DNA from: CAZGZD01 sp964530005 | GTDB lineage: Bacteria; Patescibacteriota; Microgenomatia; UBA1406; GWC2-37-13 | Direction: 5' to 3' | Assembly (NCBI GenBank): GCA_964530005.1 | Contig: CAZGZD010000009.1 | Location: 1-34,005, forward strand | DNA: 34,005 nt | Shown: in pieces, positions 6,696-14,170 of the stretch | How positions within the stretch are numbered: position 1 is the stretch's first letter | Layout: the number at the start of each line of letters is the position of its first letter | The notes under the pieces: generated by a model | The model's input: the letters and a program-made list of their open reading frames with translations, nothing else | What the model was told of the DNA's origin: nothing | Database searches by the model: none | Translations under genes and position numbers: made by a program

Positions 6696-7277
6696 TTATG
6701 GAGTGGGAGTTGGGCTTGGAGTGACGGTCGGCGTTGTAGTTGCCGCACTATCTGTTGATTCTTTAGATTCAGTTGCTGGAGCCTTGCCACCGGTCGTGAT
6801 AATCACATCAAAGTCTGAATCAGAGGTAAGGGAGTCCTCACTCACCTCAACATTATCAAAATCAGAGTCAAGTGCGCTTTTTATATCTTCGGCGATACTG
6901 GCGAACTCTTTCTTTGTCTGGACTGTCGTCTTGGTGTTGCCGAGTTTGCTGGCATTGCCTGTCTTGATATCACTAAATCCGGCAGACTTAAGAGCATCAG
7001 AGGCTTTACCTGCTTGGCCTTCAGTACCTGTGCCATTGAGGACTTGGATCTTAAGCTTGGATTTATCTACCTCTGGAGTTGGTGTCTCTTTGGGAGCTGT
7101 ATCAACGGTTGTAAGATCTGTGGTTGGCTCTGACTTTTTCTGACCTTTTGTGAAGAAGAATATACCGCCTCCAATGAGTAGAAGTGCAATCACAGCAACT
7201 GTGACAATGACAGCCGTTGGCTTCTTTTTGGTGTGAGTTGGAGTGTATGAGATGTTTGATGTGCTTCCTTCTAACAT
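6696..7277 (-). CDS. Membrane-anchored LytR C-terminal (LytR_C) domain protein
   Basis: The 193-residue protein has a short cytoplasmic N-terminus, one transmembrane helix (about 23-43, AVIVTVAVIALLLIGGGIFFF), a Pro/Thr linker and a LytR_C domain at about 74-150 that starts LKIQVLNGTGTEGQAGKASDAL. It ends in a Thr/Pro/Ser-rich tail (TPTVTPSPTPTP) that probably spans the wall or is glycosylated. The catalytic LytR-CpsA-Psr domain is absent, as is usual for the stand-alone LytR_C proteins. Its role at the cell surface is unknown. A TATAAT (7299-7294) precedes the start, giving a leader of about 9 nt. It converges on the marR gene. Confidence 0.85.
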   Translation of the reverse strand: MLEGSTSNISYTPTHTKKKPTAVIVTVAVIALLLIGGGIFFFTKGQKKSEPTTDLTTVDTAPKETPTPEVDKSKLKIQVLNGTGTEGQAGKASDALKSAGFSDIKTGNASKLGNTKTTVQTKKEFASIAEDIKSALDSDFDNVEVSEDSLTSDSDFDVIITTGGKAPATESKESTDSAATTTPTVTPSPTPTP

Positions 7278-7334
7278 AGGGTATTTACTGAAGATTATAC
7301 TACTATAAGCGTATGATGCAAGCGCAAATTACAA

Positions 7335-9122
7335 TCACCAACTCCCTCCTCCGCCGCCACCTCCGCCACCACCTGAGAATCCCCCACCAGATGAGAATCC
7401 AGAAGATGAGGAACTTGTGGGAGGAGTCGCGGCCGATGCAATTGATGAGAAGGAAGAGTTCAGACTTCCAACAAACATACTCGAGCGGAATGTGCTGCCT
7501 GAGTAGCTACTGTACCAATCCGGATTCTTGAGGTCAAAATTCTTAAACCGATCAGCCCAGATCTTTTCTACACCATATGCCACAGCAAATGGAAGTAACT
7601 TCTCAAACCAATACTGATACTTCGCCTGGAATTCAAGCTGTCGCTCCTGAGTCACAAGGAAGCTCTTGAGAGAACGAGCTATGTTTGCAGCTATTGCACC
7701 AGCCTCGGTTTTCCTCGGCATTGCTCGTCCGAATATGAGTGCTGATAAAAAGAGCGGTATATTCCACGTACAAAGACCCACTATACATATCACAGTATAA
7801 AATGTCCGCACCTTCTCCGGACTTTCAAGGAAAAATCCATCCGCCACAATCTGCACGTAGAGCGCTTTCTTCACGTCCACGATTGTTTCATATAGCTTTT
7901 TGTCTTTTATTCGCACATCATCCCCTGTGCTAAATATTCCATCCAATAGCTTTCGCTCAAAATCAAGAAGCTCTACATCATCTTTGTATTCTTTCTTGCG
8001 GATGAAATAGAAGTCTTTTTTCTTACGCTCATCAATTTTGAGGTATCCACGGCGAGCGAGATCGACTATTGTGGCTGATATATCTGCCATACTTACTGAT
8101 TCGTCGATTAGTGCGCCAGTCTCACCAGGTGTAAGGCGTCTTCCATGGCCTGCCACAGGCGGATCATACCATGCGCGAGTTGGGCCTGCTGGTACTTTTG
8201 GATCACGTCCGTATCTATACCACTTCAGAGCAATCCATAAGGGATAAAAGATATACCATGCGACGACGCCCAGAAAAATCGCAAGACCGATAAGTACGGC
8301 GGTCAGCTTCCCCAGTGCTGTGTCCCAGAATGAGATCACCTCACGGGCTGGTAGATATGCGACTGTATTTTTTGGAAATCCGACAATAGTCGTCAGTCCT
8401 TCATTTGCCCCAAGAACTTGCCCTGAGCCTGTCGAAGGGTCACGCGTGGTCGCAAAGCTCACGTCTGCGCCAGATATATTGCTTGTGCAGTCCTGAGTGG
8501 TACTTTTATATGCTCCGGTATAGCATGCAGCCTTAATATCCGAGACATTTACCCCATCCGGTAGCCGAATATGCGCACTTGCCGAGGCAATTGGCACAGT
8601 CCACCCAAGTCCAGTTGAGTTCCAATAGAGCTCGTCGTGCTTATCAAAGTATCCGATTGCTCCTTTTACTCTGTATTCAATTTGATACATATTGACCCCT
8701 GTGATGGTACGGTTTGGATCACCTATCTTGATGCGGACGTTGCCATTCTCGTATAAAATCTGTTTTTTATAGCTCTCGCCTTTTCCATTCGTCACACTCA
8801 GTATCTGTATATCTTGCTTATATTTTTTACCATTATCTTTCGGCAGAATATATGGAATATCTCTATAGATACCGTGTCTTTGCAACATGTCAAAATCGTA
8901 CAGAATCTGCTCCTCGACCTCGATTGATCCGTCCTTTTGTACATTGATGGTGCTTTCAAAATTTTTGATATGCTCACCAGATATCAAGGCCTCAGAAGTG
9001 GGAATAGATTCCTGAGCAAATACAAAAGGAGTAATACTGAATAAAAAGGTAAAAAATACGAACGTGAGGATGAGTCTTGATGCAAGAGATCTGAAGATTG
9101 AGTTATTGTGATGGATTGCCAC
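7335..9122 (-). CDS. DUF2207 family membrane protein with poly-Gly tail
   Basis: The 595-residue protein has a signal peptide (about 15-37), a long extracytoplasmic DUF2207 domain (about 45-270: INVQKDGSIEVEEQILYDF, HGIYRDIPY, GYFDKHDELYWNSTG), a transmembrane helix near 275-300, a cytoplasmic winged-helix-like region (ISATIVDLARRGYLKI) and another hydrophobic stretch near 435-455. The tail is Ser-rich then GGGFSGGGGGGGGGGSW, as is typical for the family. Function is unknown. A palindromic repeat is inserted in frame in the extracellular domain and encodes DPSTGSGQ. The gene overlaps the stop of the upstream gene by 20 nt, so the two form an operon. Confidence 0.9.
   Translation of the reverse strand: MAIHHNNSIFRSLASRLILTFVFFTFLFSITPFVFAQESIPTSEALISGEHIKNFESTINVQKDGSIEVEEQILYDFDMLQRHGIYRDIPYILPKDNGKKYKQDIQILSVTNGKGESYKKQILYENGNVRIKIGDPNRTITGVNMYQIEYRVKGAIGYFDKHDELYWNSTGLGWTVPIASASAHIRLPDGVNVSDIKAACYTGAYKSTTQDCTSNISGADVSFATTRDPSTGSGQVLGANEGLTTIVGFPKNTVAYLPAREVISFWDTALGKLTAVLIGLAIFLGVVAWYIFYPLWIALKWYRYGRDPKVPAGPTRAWYDPPVAGHGRRLTPGETGALIDESVSMADISATIVDLARRGYLKIDERKKKDFYFIRKKEYKDDVELLDFERKLLDGIFSTGDDVRIKDKKLYETIVDVKKALYVQIVADGFFLESPEKVRTFYTVICIVGLCTWNIPLFLSALIFGRAMPRKTEAGAIAANIARSLKSFLVTQERQLEFQAKYQYWFEKLLPFAVAYGVEKIWADRFKNFDLKNPDWYSSYSGSTFRSSMFVGSLNSSFSSIASAATPPTSSSSSGFSSGGGFSGGGGGGGGGGSW
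8421..8439. repeat. Intragenic REP-like repeat CCCTGAGCCTGTCGAAGGG
   Basis: This 19-base imperfect palindrome is familiar as a dispersed repeat in many bacterial genomes and metagenome bins (reverse: CCCTTCGACAGGCTCAGGG). Here it lies inside the DUF2207 gene, where it is translated in frame as part of DPSTGSGQ. It keeps the reading frame and falls in a probable surface loop. Confidence 0.65.
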
Positions 9123-9750
9123 CTTGAGGTTGTTGAGGGAGATTCTTCATCTGATTTTTAATATCTTCCATATTGATCCCAGCTTTTTTCATCTCCGCTT
9201 GAAGGTCTGTAAACTGTACGTCTGTAGGTGGTGTAAATAACGAATCCGATACAGATTCCGTCTTGCAGTGCTGCTTGTATTTTTCGATTGATTTTATAAG
9301 ATCTTCCTTATTACCCGCCTGAACTTGTGGATTTTGCTGAACTTGCTTCTGCATTGCTTGAGTATCTTTCTTGCTAATTGTAAATACTGTGCCTTTTTTG
9401 GTGGCTGGATCCCAGAAGTAGGACTTTACTTCGTCTCCTTGAGTTCTGGTCAACACTTCTCCATCTTTGCTGTCTTTTGTCTTAGTCGATACTCGAATAT
9501 TTCCAGATTTTATAAATGTGGTAGATTTATTACCATTCTCGTCAGTGTATTCACACTTTAATGATTGCGACTTGGAAAGTGCATCTTGAATGCTACTTAT
9601 TGCACTCCCACCGGCATTTTTAGTCTGAGCAGCTTCTGGGGTGACTTGCGGTTTTTTGGAGTTGAGATAAAAATATCCGCCAACTGCAGCAAATGCGACA
9701 ACCGCTATGATGATGAGAATAGGAGCAAATCCAGCGCGCATTGATTTCAT
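9103..9750 (-). CDS. Membrane-anchored extracytoplasmic protein of unknown function
   Basis: I place the start at the ATG at 9750 rather than farther upstream because a TTGACA-17-TATTAT promoter ends 9 nt before it; upstream codons would not be transcribed. The 215-residue product has one N-terminal helix (about 8-27, APILIIIAVVAFAAVGGYFYL), a Pro/Gln-rich linker and an extracytoplasmic domain with repeated beta-type segments (KCEYTDENGNKSTTFIKSG, RVSTKTKDSKDGEV, VKSYFWDPATKKGTVFTI) and two Cys. The pattern recalls a LolA-like or outer-sheet fold, but no family is certain. The C-terminus is Gln/Pro/Gly-rich. It overlaps the DUF2207 gene by 20 nt and probably shares its mRNA. Confidence 0.7.
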   Translation of the reverse strand: MKSMRAGFAPILIIIAVVAFAAVGGYFYLNSKKPQVTPEAAQTKNAGGSAISSIQDALSKSQSLKCEYTDENGNKSTTFIKSGNIRVSTKTKDSKDGEVLTRTQGDEVKSYFWDPATKKGTVFTISKKDTQAMQKQVQQNPQVQAGNKEDLIKSIEKYKQHCKTESVSDSLFTPPTDVQFTDLQAEMKKAGINMEDIKNQMKNLPQQPQGGNPSQ

Positions 9751-9759
9751 AACAATCAG

Positions 9760-9788
9760 ATAATACAACTGGCCAAAGAGTTTGTCAA
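9760..9788 (-). promoter_or_regulatory. Promoter of the anchored-protein/DUF2207 operon
   Basis: The minus strand carries TTGACA (9788-9783), a 17-nt spacer and TATTAT (9765-9760), ending 9 nt before the ATG at 9750. It lies back-to-back with the promoter of the metallopeptidase gene. Confidence 0.75.
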
Positions 9789-9812
9789 CCCCGATTATTG
9801 AGCTGCCAGACA

Positions 9813-9821
9813 TGCTATCAT
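9813..9821 (+). promoter_or_regulatory. Extended -10 promoter of the metallopeptidase gene
   Basis: TGC-TATCAT (9813-9821) forms an extended -10 that ends 6 nt before the ATG at 9828. This supports that start over an upstream TTG and predicts a leaderless mRNA. Confidence 0.6.
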
Positions 9822-9827
9822 ATACAT

Positions 9828-10199
9828 ATGAACTACTCCCTCGCACCTGAGATCAAGGATCAGATCGATGAACTGGTAACAGCCCTTGATATGACGCACG
9901 TGAAGGTCAAAAATATCCACTGTATACGCTCACATGACGCCAAAACACGGGCCGTAGCACGCATATGGGGTATGTCGAGGCTTTTTAAGGAAGTCGCAGG
10001 CCTCGAGCCCAACTATATCATCGAAGTAAATGGCAAGCGGTATGACAAACTATCCGAACGTGAGAAAATGAAGACGCTTATCCATGAGCTTATGCATATC
10101 CCCAAGACTTTTTCTGGCGCTCTGCTTTCCCACCGAGGGCCAGGTCGACATATCAACGACCGAGAGATAGAAAAAATTCTTAAGAATAAAAAAATTTAG
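9828..10199 (+). CDS. Small putative metallopeptidase (phage metallopeptidase-like)
   Basis: The 123-residue protein contains the zinc-protease motif HELMHIP (about residues 87-93), which fits HExxH, followed by FSGALLSHRGPGRHIND with further candidate ligands. It resembles the 'putative phage metallopeptidase' domain (PF18894-like), a small family frequent in archaea and candidate-phylum bacteria. Residues 10-85 form the leading alpha/beta part (IHCIRSHDAKTRAVARIWG). No signal peptide is present, so it acts in the cytoplasm. The substrate is unknown. The start is chosen from the extended -10 position. Confidence 0.8.
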   Translation: MNYSLAPEIKDQIDELVTALDMTHVKVKNIHCIRSHDAKTRAVARIWGMSRLFKEVAGLEPNYIIEVNGKRYDKLSEREKMKTLIHELMHIPKTFSGALLSHRGPGRHINDREIEKILKNKKI

Positions 10200-10223
10200 C
10201 ACCACTCCGTCCTAAATTTGCGC

Positions 10224-10253
10224 TTGACATAAGAGTCACAACAGGACTACAGT
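10224..10253 (+). promoter_or_regulatory. Promoter of the 10273 gene
   Basis: TTGACA (10224-10229), an 18-nt spacer and TACAGT (10248-10253) predict a start near 10260, with a leader of about 13 nt that includes a GGTGAG Shine-Dalgarno-like sequence before the ATG. Confidence 0.6.
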
Positions 10254-10272
10254 GAAATATGGGTGAGACAAT

Positions 10273-10767
10273 ATGTCCATCGCTCATATTGAAGGAGGGG
10301 GACCTTCGGCACATGCAGTAGTGTCTGCAGAAAAATCCGCACAGGCGCCATCTCCTTTTTCACCTTCCATCGCACGGATCGACTTCCTCACGACTAATCT
10401 CTTGCTTGCACAAAAACCTCCATCTGCGCTTGCCGGCCATTCAATAACGGGCTCGATCGCAGCCTCATTGGCAAACGGATTTGAGGGAGTTGAGGTCCAC
10501 GTTGCGCCACGAACAATCGAAAATAGCCCAGATAGCTTCGATGCCTATCATTTTCGAACACTAGCCCTTGAGGGTAAAAACTGGATTGTCACTTCTTCCG
10601 TCACAATAATGAGAGGAGGAGATGATGCGCTTGAGAGTTATGTGCATGGAGATATAGATGACCCCCAATCTTTCGTAGAAACGGTAGTAAATGCTCTTAC
10701 TTTGTCCCATCCAGACAATCTTACAGTTGATCTGGATCTTCGCTCGCCTGTCATTTTACTCAACTAA
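10273..10767 (+). CDS. Hypothetical protein, 164 aa
   Basis: This is an unrecognised soluble protein of 164 residues. The first 35 residues are rich in Ala, Ser and Pro and probably disordered. The rest alternates strands and helices (GVEVHVAPRTIE, FRTLALEGKNWIVTSSVTIMRGG, LTVDLDLRSPVILLN) and looks like a compact alpha/beta domain. No catalytic motif is evident. Its end overlaps the end of the convergent SGNH hydrolase gene by 4 nt. It belongs to the group of isolated plus-strand orphans with their own promoters in this window. Confidence 0.6.
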   Translation: MSIAHIEGGGPSAHAVVSAEKSAQAPSPFSPSIARIDFLTTNLLLAQKPPSALAGHSITGSIAASLANGFEGVEVHVAPRTIENSPDSFDAYHFRTLALEGKNWIVTSSVTIMRGGDDALESYVHGDIDDPQSFVETVVNALTLSHPDNLTVDLDLRSPVILLN

Positions 10768-11777
10768 CGAAGCGCCACCGCCGACACAATCTCATCGGCC
10801 GTAAATTCATGGCCTTTGACGGATGGATGAATACCGTCTGAATCATTTACGTACTCTCGCTTTCCTTCATTCGTCGAGTGATTCACGATCGATTTTTCAA
10901 ATGCATTGATAATCGGCACTCGAAGAGTCTTGCTGAGGCCGACCGCATTCTGAAGTTGTTCTATAATCCGGCCGGAGTGCTCAAGCGCAGTATTCTCGTC
11001 CCAATTCACCCCATTTGGACCTCGGCCAAAGTATCTGCGAAGAGGTGCAATCTCAGCCAATATATATACATTATTTGTCACGGTTTGAGCTTTTTGGATA
11101 AGGTGGGTAAGTGTGAGCCAGTGCTTATCTCGATCATGCGGCGTAAAAGGATTATAAGCAAATGATGCCACAATGATAATATCCGGCTTCACCTGAGAAA
11201 TTGTTTGGTACGATCTGGTTTGGTACGAGAAGGATTTGTCAAATCGCGCAAGTCCCATCTCAACAGTCTCCGCTCCAATTCCATAGTTGTAGAGCGTAAA
11301 TTGAGTGTTTGGATACTTTTTCTTGAGTGCTTTATCAAGATATTCAAGATTCTCCCCCATGGTATCCACCATCGAGTCACCAAAGATAGCTATTTTATAG
11401 GAGGATTTTATTGGAATTATCGTGGATTTTTTGGGTGCGCTTTCTTTTTTTACAGGAGCGACTTGCTGCGACTTGGCAGGCTCTGGAGTTGGGCTGACAT
11501 TTGCTTCTGCACCAAGTACTGTGGCTGGACTACTATTGACCTGCGCTTCTGCAAGGGGGGAGATTACGCTTGAGCTTGCTGTTGTAGTCTGAGGAGAATA
11601 AAGACCCAGATATACACTCGACAGAATCACCAGGAGTCCTGATTGCACTGCCATAAAGGTAAGAAACCGCAAGATTTTGCGGTTTGGCCGCATCAGGAGA
11701 TAGCCCAGATCAAGCCTGGGAGACTCCTCATTGGCCTCTTGATTTATCCTGTGATACGGAATAGGAGAAAATGCCAT
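10764..11777 (-). CDS. Membrane-anchored SGNH/GDSL-family hydrolase
   Basis: The 337-residue protein has a cytoplasmic N-terminus, one transmembrane helix (about 36-60, FLTFMAVQSGLLVILSSVYLGLY), a Pro/Ser/Ala-rich linker (to about 120) and an SGNH hydrolase domain. Block I is IAIFGDSMVDTMGE with the nucleophile Ser, block II contains the Gly of NYGIGAET, and block V is DGIHPSVKGH with the catalytic Asp-His pair. The block III Asn may be the one in SFAYNPF. Such enzymes remove acyl groups from sugars, lipids or wall glycans; an extracytoplasmic envelope substrate is inferred from the anchor. A TTGACA-18-TACACT promoter lies 10 nt before the ATG. Confidence 0.87.
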   Translation of the reverse strand: MAFSPIPYHRINQEANEESPRLDLGYLLMRPNRKILRFLTFMAVQSGLLVILSSVYLGLYSPQTTTASSSVISPLAEAQVNSSPATVLGAEANVSPTPEPAKSQQVAPVKKESAPKKSTIIPIKSSYKIAIFGDSMVDTMGENLEYLDKALKKKYPNTQFTLYNYGIGAETVEMGLARFDKSFSYQTRSYQTISQVKPDIIIVASFAYNPFTPHDRDKHWLTLTHLIQKAQTVTNNVYILAEIAPLRRYFGRGPNGVNWDENTALEHSGRIIEQLQNAVGLSKTLRVPIINAFEKSIVNHSTNEGKREYVNDSDGIHPSVKGHEFTADEIVSAVALR

Positions 11778-11787
11778 CTCACTTTAC

Positions 11788-11817
11788 AGTGTAGGTTGAT
11801 GTAGACTCAGTTGTCAA
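11788..11817 (-). promoter_or_regulatory. Promoter of the SGNH hydrolase gene
   Basis: On the minus strand, TTGACA (11817-11812), an 18-nt spacer and TACACT (11793-11788) end 10 nt before the ATG. The predicted leader is about 4 nt. Confidence 0.65.
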
Positions 11818-11865
11818 GTACGAATTGCCTATTTTGTTCATATTTGTATAACATGAAGATATGGG

Positions 11866-13221
11866 CTATCTCTGCTCCATATACTCCTCTATCTTCATCC
11901 AGAAACTGGCCACCCCATGCGGACTCAACTCCTCAGGATGAGAATCAGTCGTGCCCGGTACCACACAACAATTTACCATCTGCAAAAATATCTCCGATTT
12001 CATACACCACCATACGAAGTCTGCTGCGTCTGATGGATTGAGTGGCAGCTCAATTCCACGCCACGCGTGAGCTTTTTCATACAGCTCGCGACCCTCGGCA
12101 TCTGTGAGTTTTTTGTGGCTTCGAGCCGCATCCCACAATTTTTTTGTTTGGGCAACCGTTGGTATAAGATCGTGCCGCCGCAAAAAATCTAGATTATCTC
12201 GCTCCTGTAATCCAACCGGCTTCATAAATAGAAGTATTGCGCCTCCCACTTCTGTCGGGTTCAGAAGAGCTTTAAATGCCTGCTCACTTGGCTTAGTCAC
12301 CTCAAGCGCGATTGTTTGCTTCTGGTTCACTTTCTCAAAGATTTTGACAACCTCATGATCAGTGCCTGATACCAAAAGTTGCATATAGGGGCGCTTTGAA
12401 ATCCGGCCAATTAGAGTCTCTGTATAATAAGTAAGGCGCGAGATTACATGGAATACAAAGCGCGGGGATTTCCAGGCCAGAAAATCAGATAGATTAATAA
12501 GATACGGCAGACCTACACCAGCCCCAGATATTGGGAAAGTCACGTGTATGGGGATTTCTTTATTTGGATTTAGCTGTTCTAAGCGCTCTTCTATTATATT
12601 ATCTCTTTCAATCTCAAGGTTCGGCGACAATGGGTAGCTATTGACCACAAATTCAATCGGTTTAAATAACATCAATTTTCCATAGGACAAAAGCCTCCTT
12701 TTTGTACGCTCGCTGGGCACAAAAGTAAGGTCGGCTTCAGGCACATACCATATATGTTGAGGACTATCATCTGTGACCTGAACAATCAGTATGATACGGA
12801 TATTGAGCTCGCTCTGAAGCTTTGCCTTGAGTTTTCCAAGCTGATGGGCCATGCCAAAATGAGTCGCTACGATAAGCACTGTCCGAGGCGGAGTAAGACG
12901 CTGATCAAGAAGAGTGATCATCTGTTGACGAACTGTTTTTGTATGTACCCTGAGAAAGAATCTGTAGAGTGCGGTGATAAAAAACTGTTGAGGGCCTTGC
13001 TGAGTCCACTCAAAGATAAACTGGAACACAGGATGTACGCTCACAAGTCGATGCTGCGCTCGAATTGCCTCATCTTGCGAGCCAAGAAGAATGGGAGTCG
13101 TGGTTCCCTTTGGCATGCCATCGTAAAGCGCATCTGTGACACGAAGATGACCAAGGCCGGCAGGTGCATAAGCAAACACAATCATAAGAGACTCATCTGC
13201 AAGACGTGCGAAATCAGACAT
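11866..13221 (-). CDS. GT-B-like glycosyltransferase (MGDG synthase/MurG-like fold)
   Basis: I choose the ATG at 13221 because a CTGACA-17-TATACT promoter ends 6 nt before it; a more distal TTG lies inside that promoter. The 451-residue protein begins with a Rossmann-type strand and Gly-rich loop, MIVFAYAPAGLGHLRVTDAL, resembling the N-terminus of MGDG-synthase/MurG-like GT-B enzymes (GGGHxxA region). A second strand-loop region is IHVTFPISGAGVGLPYLINL (about 240-260), and VTKPSEQAFKALLNP (about 330-345) would fit the donor-binding part. It probably transfers a sugar to a lipid or envelope glycan at the membrane. Donor and acceptor are unknown. The family assignment rests on fold-level motifs. 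Confidence 0.6.
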   Translation of the reverse strand: MSDFARLADESLMIVFAYAPAGLGHLRVTDALYDGMPKGTTTPILLGSQDEAIRAQHRLVSVHPVFQFIFEWTQQGPQQFFITALYRFFLRVHTKTVRQQMITLLDQRLTPPRTVLIVATHFGMAHQLGKLKAKLQSELNIRIILIVQVTDDSPQHIWYVPEADLTFVPSERTKRRLLSYGKLMLFKPIEFVVNSYPLSPNLEIERDNIIEERLEQLNPNKEIPIHVTFPISGAGVGLPYLINLSDFLAWKSPRFVFHVISRLTYYTETLIGRISKRPYMQLLVSGTDHEVVKIFEKVNQKQTIALEVTKPSEQAFKALLNPTEVGGAILLFMKPVGLQERDNLDFLRRHDLIPTVAQTKKLWDAARSHKKLTDAEGRELYEKAHAWRGIELPLNPSDAADFVWWCMKSEIFLQMVNCCVVPGTTDSHPEELSPHGVASFWMKIEEYMEQR

Positions 13222-13227
13222 ACAATC

Positions 13228-13256
13228 AGTATAGATCAGAATAATCAACGTGTCAG
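13228..13256 (-). promoter_or_regulatory. Promoter of the glycosyltransferase gene, leaderless geometry
   Basis: On the minus strand, CTGACA (13256-13251), a 17-nt spacer and TATACT (13233-13228) end exactly 6 nt before the ATG at 13221. Confidence 0.7.
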
Positions 13257-13294
13257 TCGAATCGACTATTTACTTTAATGAAAAATTCTTTTTG

Positions 13295-13459
13295 TTACTT
13301 TGTCTTTTTTTCACTGTTTGTGGAGTGATTGATAGAGACGGTTGCCGATATGTAAAGAAGGGGGTCACGAGCTTGCGGTTGTGACGAGTTCCCTCTTGGA
13401 ATGAGGCATTACCGACTCTTAATCACGTAACATGAGTTCAGTGAGAAAAGAAAAAGTAA
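13295..13459. ncRNA. Rod-shaped structured element, copy 2 (candidate ncRNA)
   Basis: This homologue of the 5854-6025 element has terminal arms 13295-13316 and 13439-13459. It shares the inner segments GTTGCCGA and GAGGCATTAC-GACT-TTAATCACG. Where bases differ from copy 1 they mostly change in pairs: GACGGT/ACCGAC here against GACAGT/ACTGAC, CACTG/CAGTG against CACTT/AAGTG, and AGAG/CTCT against AAAG/CTTT. The apical part is different in sequence (GTCAC/GTGAC stem) but still pairs. Like copy 1, it lies between the start of a minus-strand gene and a plus-strand gene. Strand and function are open. Confidence 0.55.
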
Positions 13460-13591
13460 AAAGTTAGATTTGTACACAAATTTCTTATATTTCTCCCAAT
13501 TTTAGTAAAAATACACATATTGTCATATAATTTCATACAAAAATAGAATAAATACACTATTTTTTTCATTTTTTAGTTGACTTTTGCATTC
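13460..13591. other. AT-rich intergenic stretch
   Basis: No gene is seen between the second structured element and the FMN-reductase promoter. A possible plus-strand promoter (TTGTCA near 13520, TAGAAT about 18 nt later) would give the reductase a leader of about 50 nt in addition to the proximal leaderless start. Otherwise it is plain AT-rich sequence. Confidence 0.3.
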
Positions 13592-13600
13592 TGCTATACT
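13592..13600 (+). promoter_or_regulatory. Extended -10 promoter of the FMN reductase gene
   Basis: TGC-TATACT (13592-13600) ends 6 nt before the ATG at 13607. The TTGACT at 13577 is only 12 nt upstream, too close to act as its -35. Confidence 0.6.
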
Positions 13601-13606
13601 ATTTGC

Positions 13607-14167
13607 ATGCCAGAGGAACTCTATATTCCAATCATTCAAGGCACGATTCGCCGCGCTCGAGAATCAATTCGTGTGGCAAAGTTCATCGAAAGCGTAGCTC
13701 AGAATTATGATGGTATTCGCACTGAGCTCGTGGATCCGGCAGACTTTCACTTTGTGAGCGACGGCAACGATGACGACAACAAAGATCCAAGATATTCAAA
13801 GATCACAAGCGTGGCAGATGCTTTTTTCATAGTCGTACCTGAGTATAATCATAGTTTCCCCGGCAGCCTCAAGATGCTCCTTGATACAGAACTTGCAAAC
13901 TATATTCATAAGCCTGTAGCGTTTGCAGGCGTGTCATCCGGATCATGGGGTGGTGTACGAGCCATTGAGGCTCTCAACCAGTCGGTTCGCGAGATGGGAC
14001 TTGTATCCATCTTCAGCGATGTACATTTTCCAAAAGTGCAGACACTTTTCGATGAAAAAGGAAAAATCATCGAGGCTGAGCGATATACAAAACGAGTAAA
14101 TGGAGCGCTCAAAGAGCTCGTTTGGATGGCCCGAACTCTCAAATGGGGCCGCACAAATCTGAAGTAG
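13607..14167 (+). CDS. NAD(P)H-dependent FMN reductase (flavodoxin-like fold)
   Basis: The 186-residue protein matches the NADPH-dependent FMN reductase family (PF03358). It opens with a strand and phosphate loop, LYIPIIQGTIRRARESIRVAKFI; has the flavin-contact motif VPEYNHSFPGSLKMLLD (about 79-95); and then KPVAFAGVSSGSWGGVRAIEALNQSVREMG. Such proteins reduce free FMN, quinones or similar acceptors using NAD(P)H in the cytoplasm. I start at 13607, not at an upstream TTG, because the extended -10 ends 6 nt before this ATG. It converges on the AlkD-like gene, with 3 nt between the stops. Confidence 0.9.
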   Translation: MPEELYIPIIQGTIRRARESIRVAKFIESVAQNYDGIRTELVDPADFHFVSDGNDDDNKDPRYSKITSVADAFFIVVPEYNHSFPGSLKMLLDTELANYIHKPVAFAGVSSGSWGGVRAIEALNQSVREMGLVSIFSDVHFPKVQTLFDEKGKIIEAERYTKRVNGALKELVWMARTLKWGRTNLK

Positions 14168-14170
14168 CTT

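Noticed and set aside
13577..13582. TTG start for the FMN reductase and TTGACT as its -35
   Set aside because: As a start it would lie upstream of the -10 box; as a -35 it has only a 12-nt spacer. The ATG at 13607 behind an extended -10 fits better.
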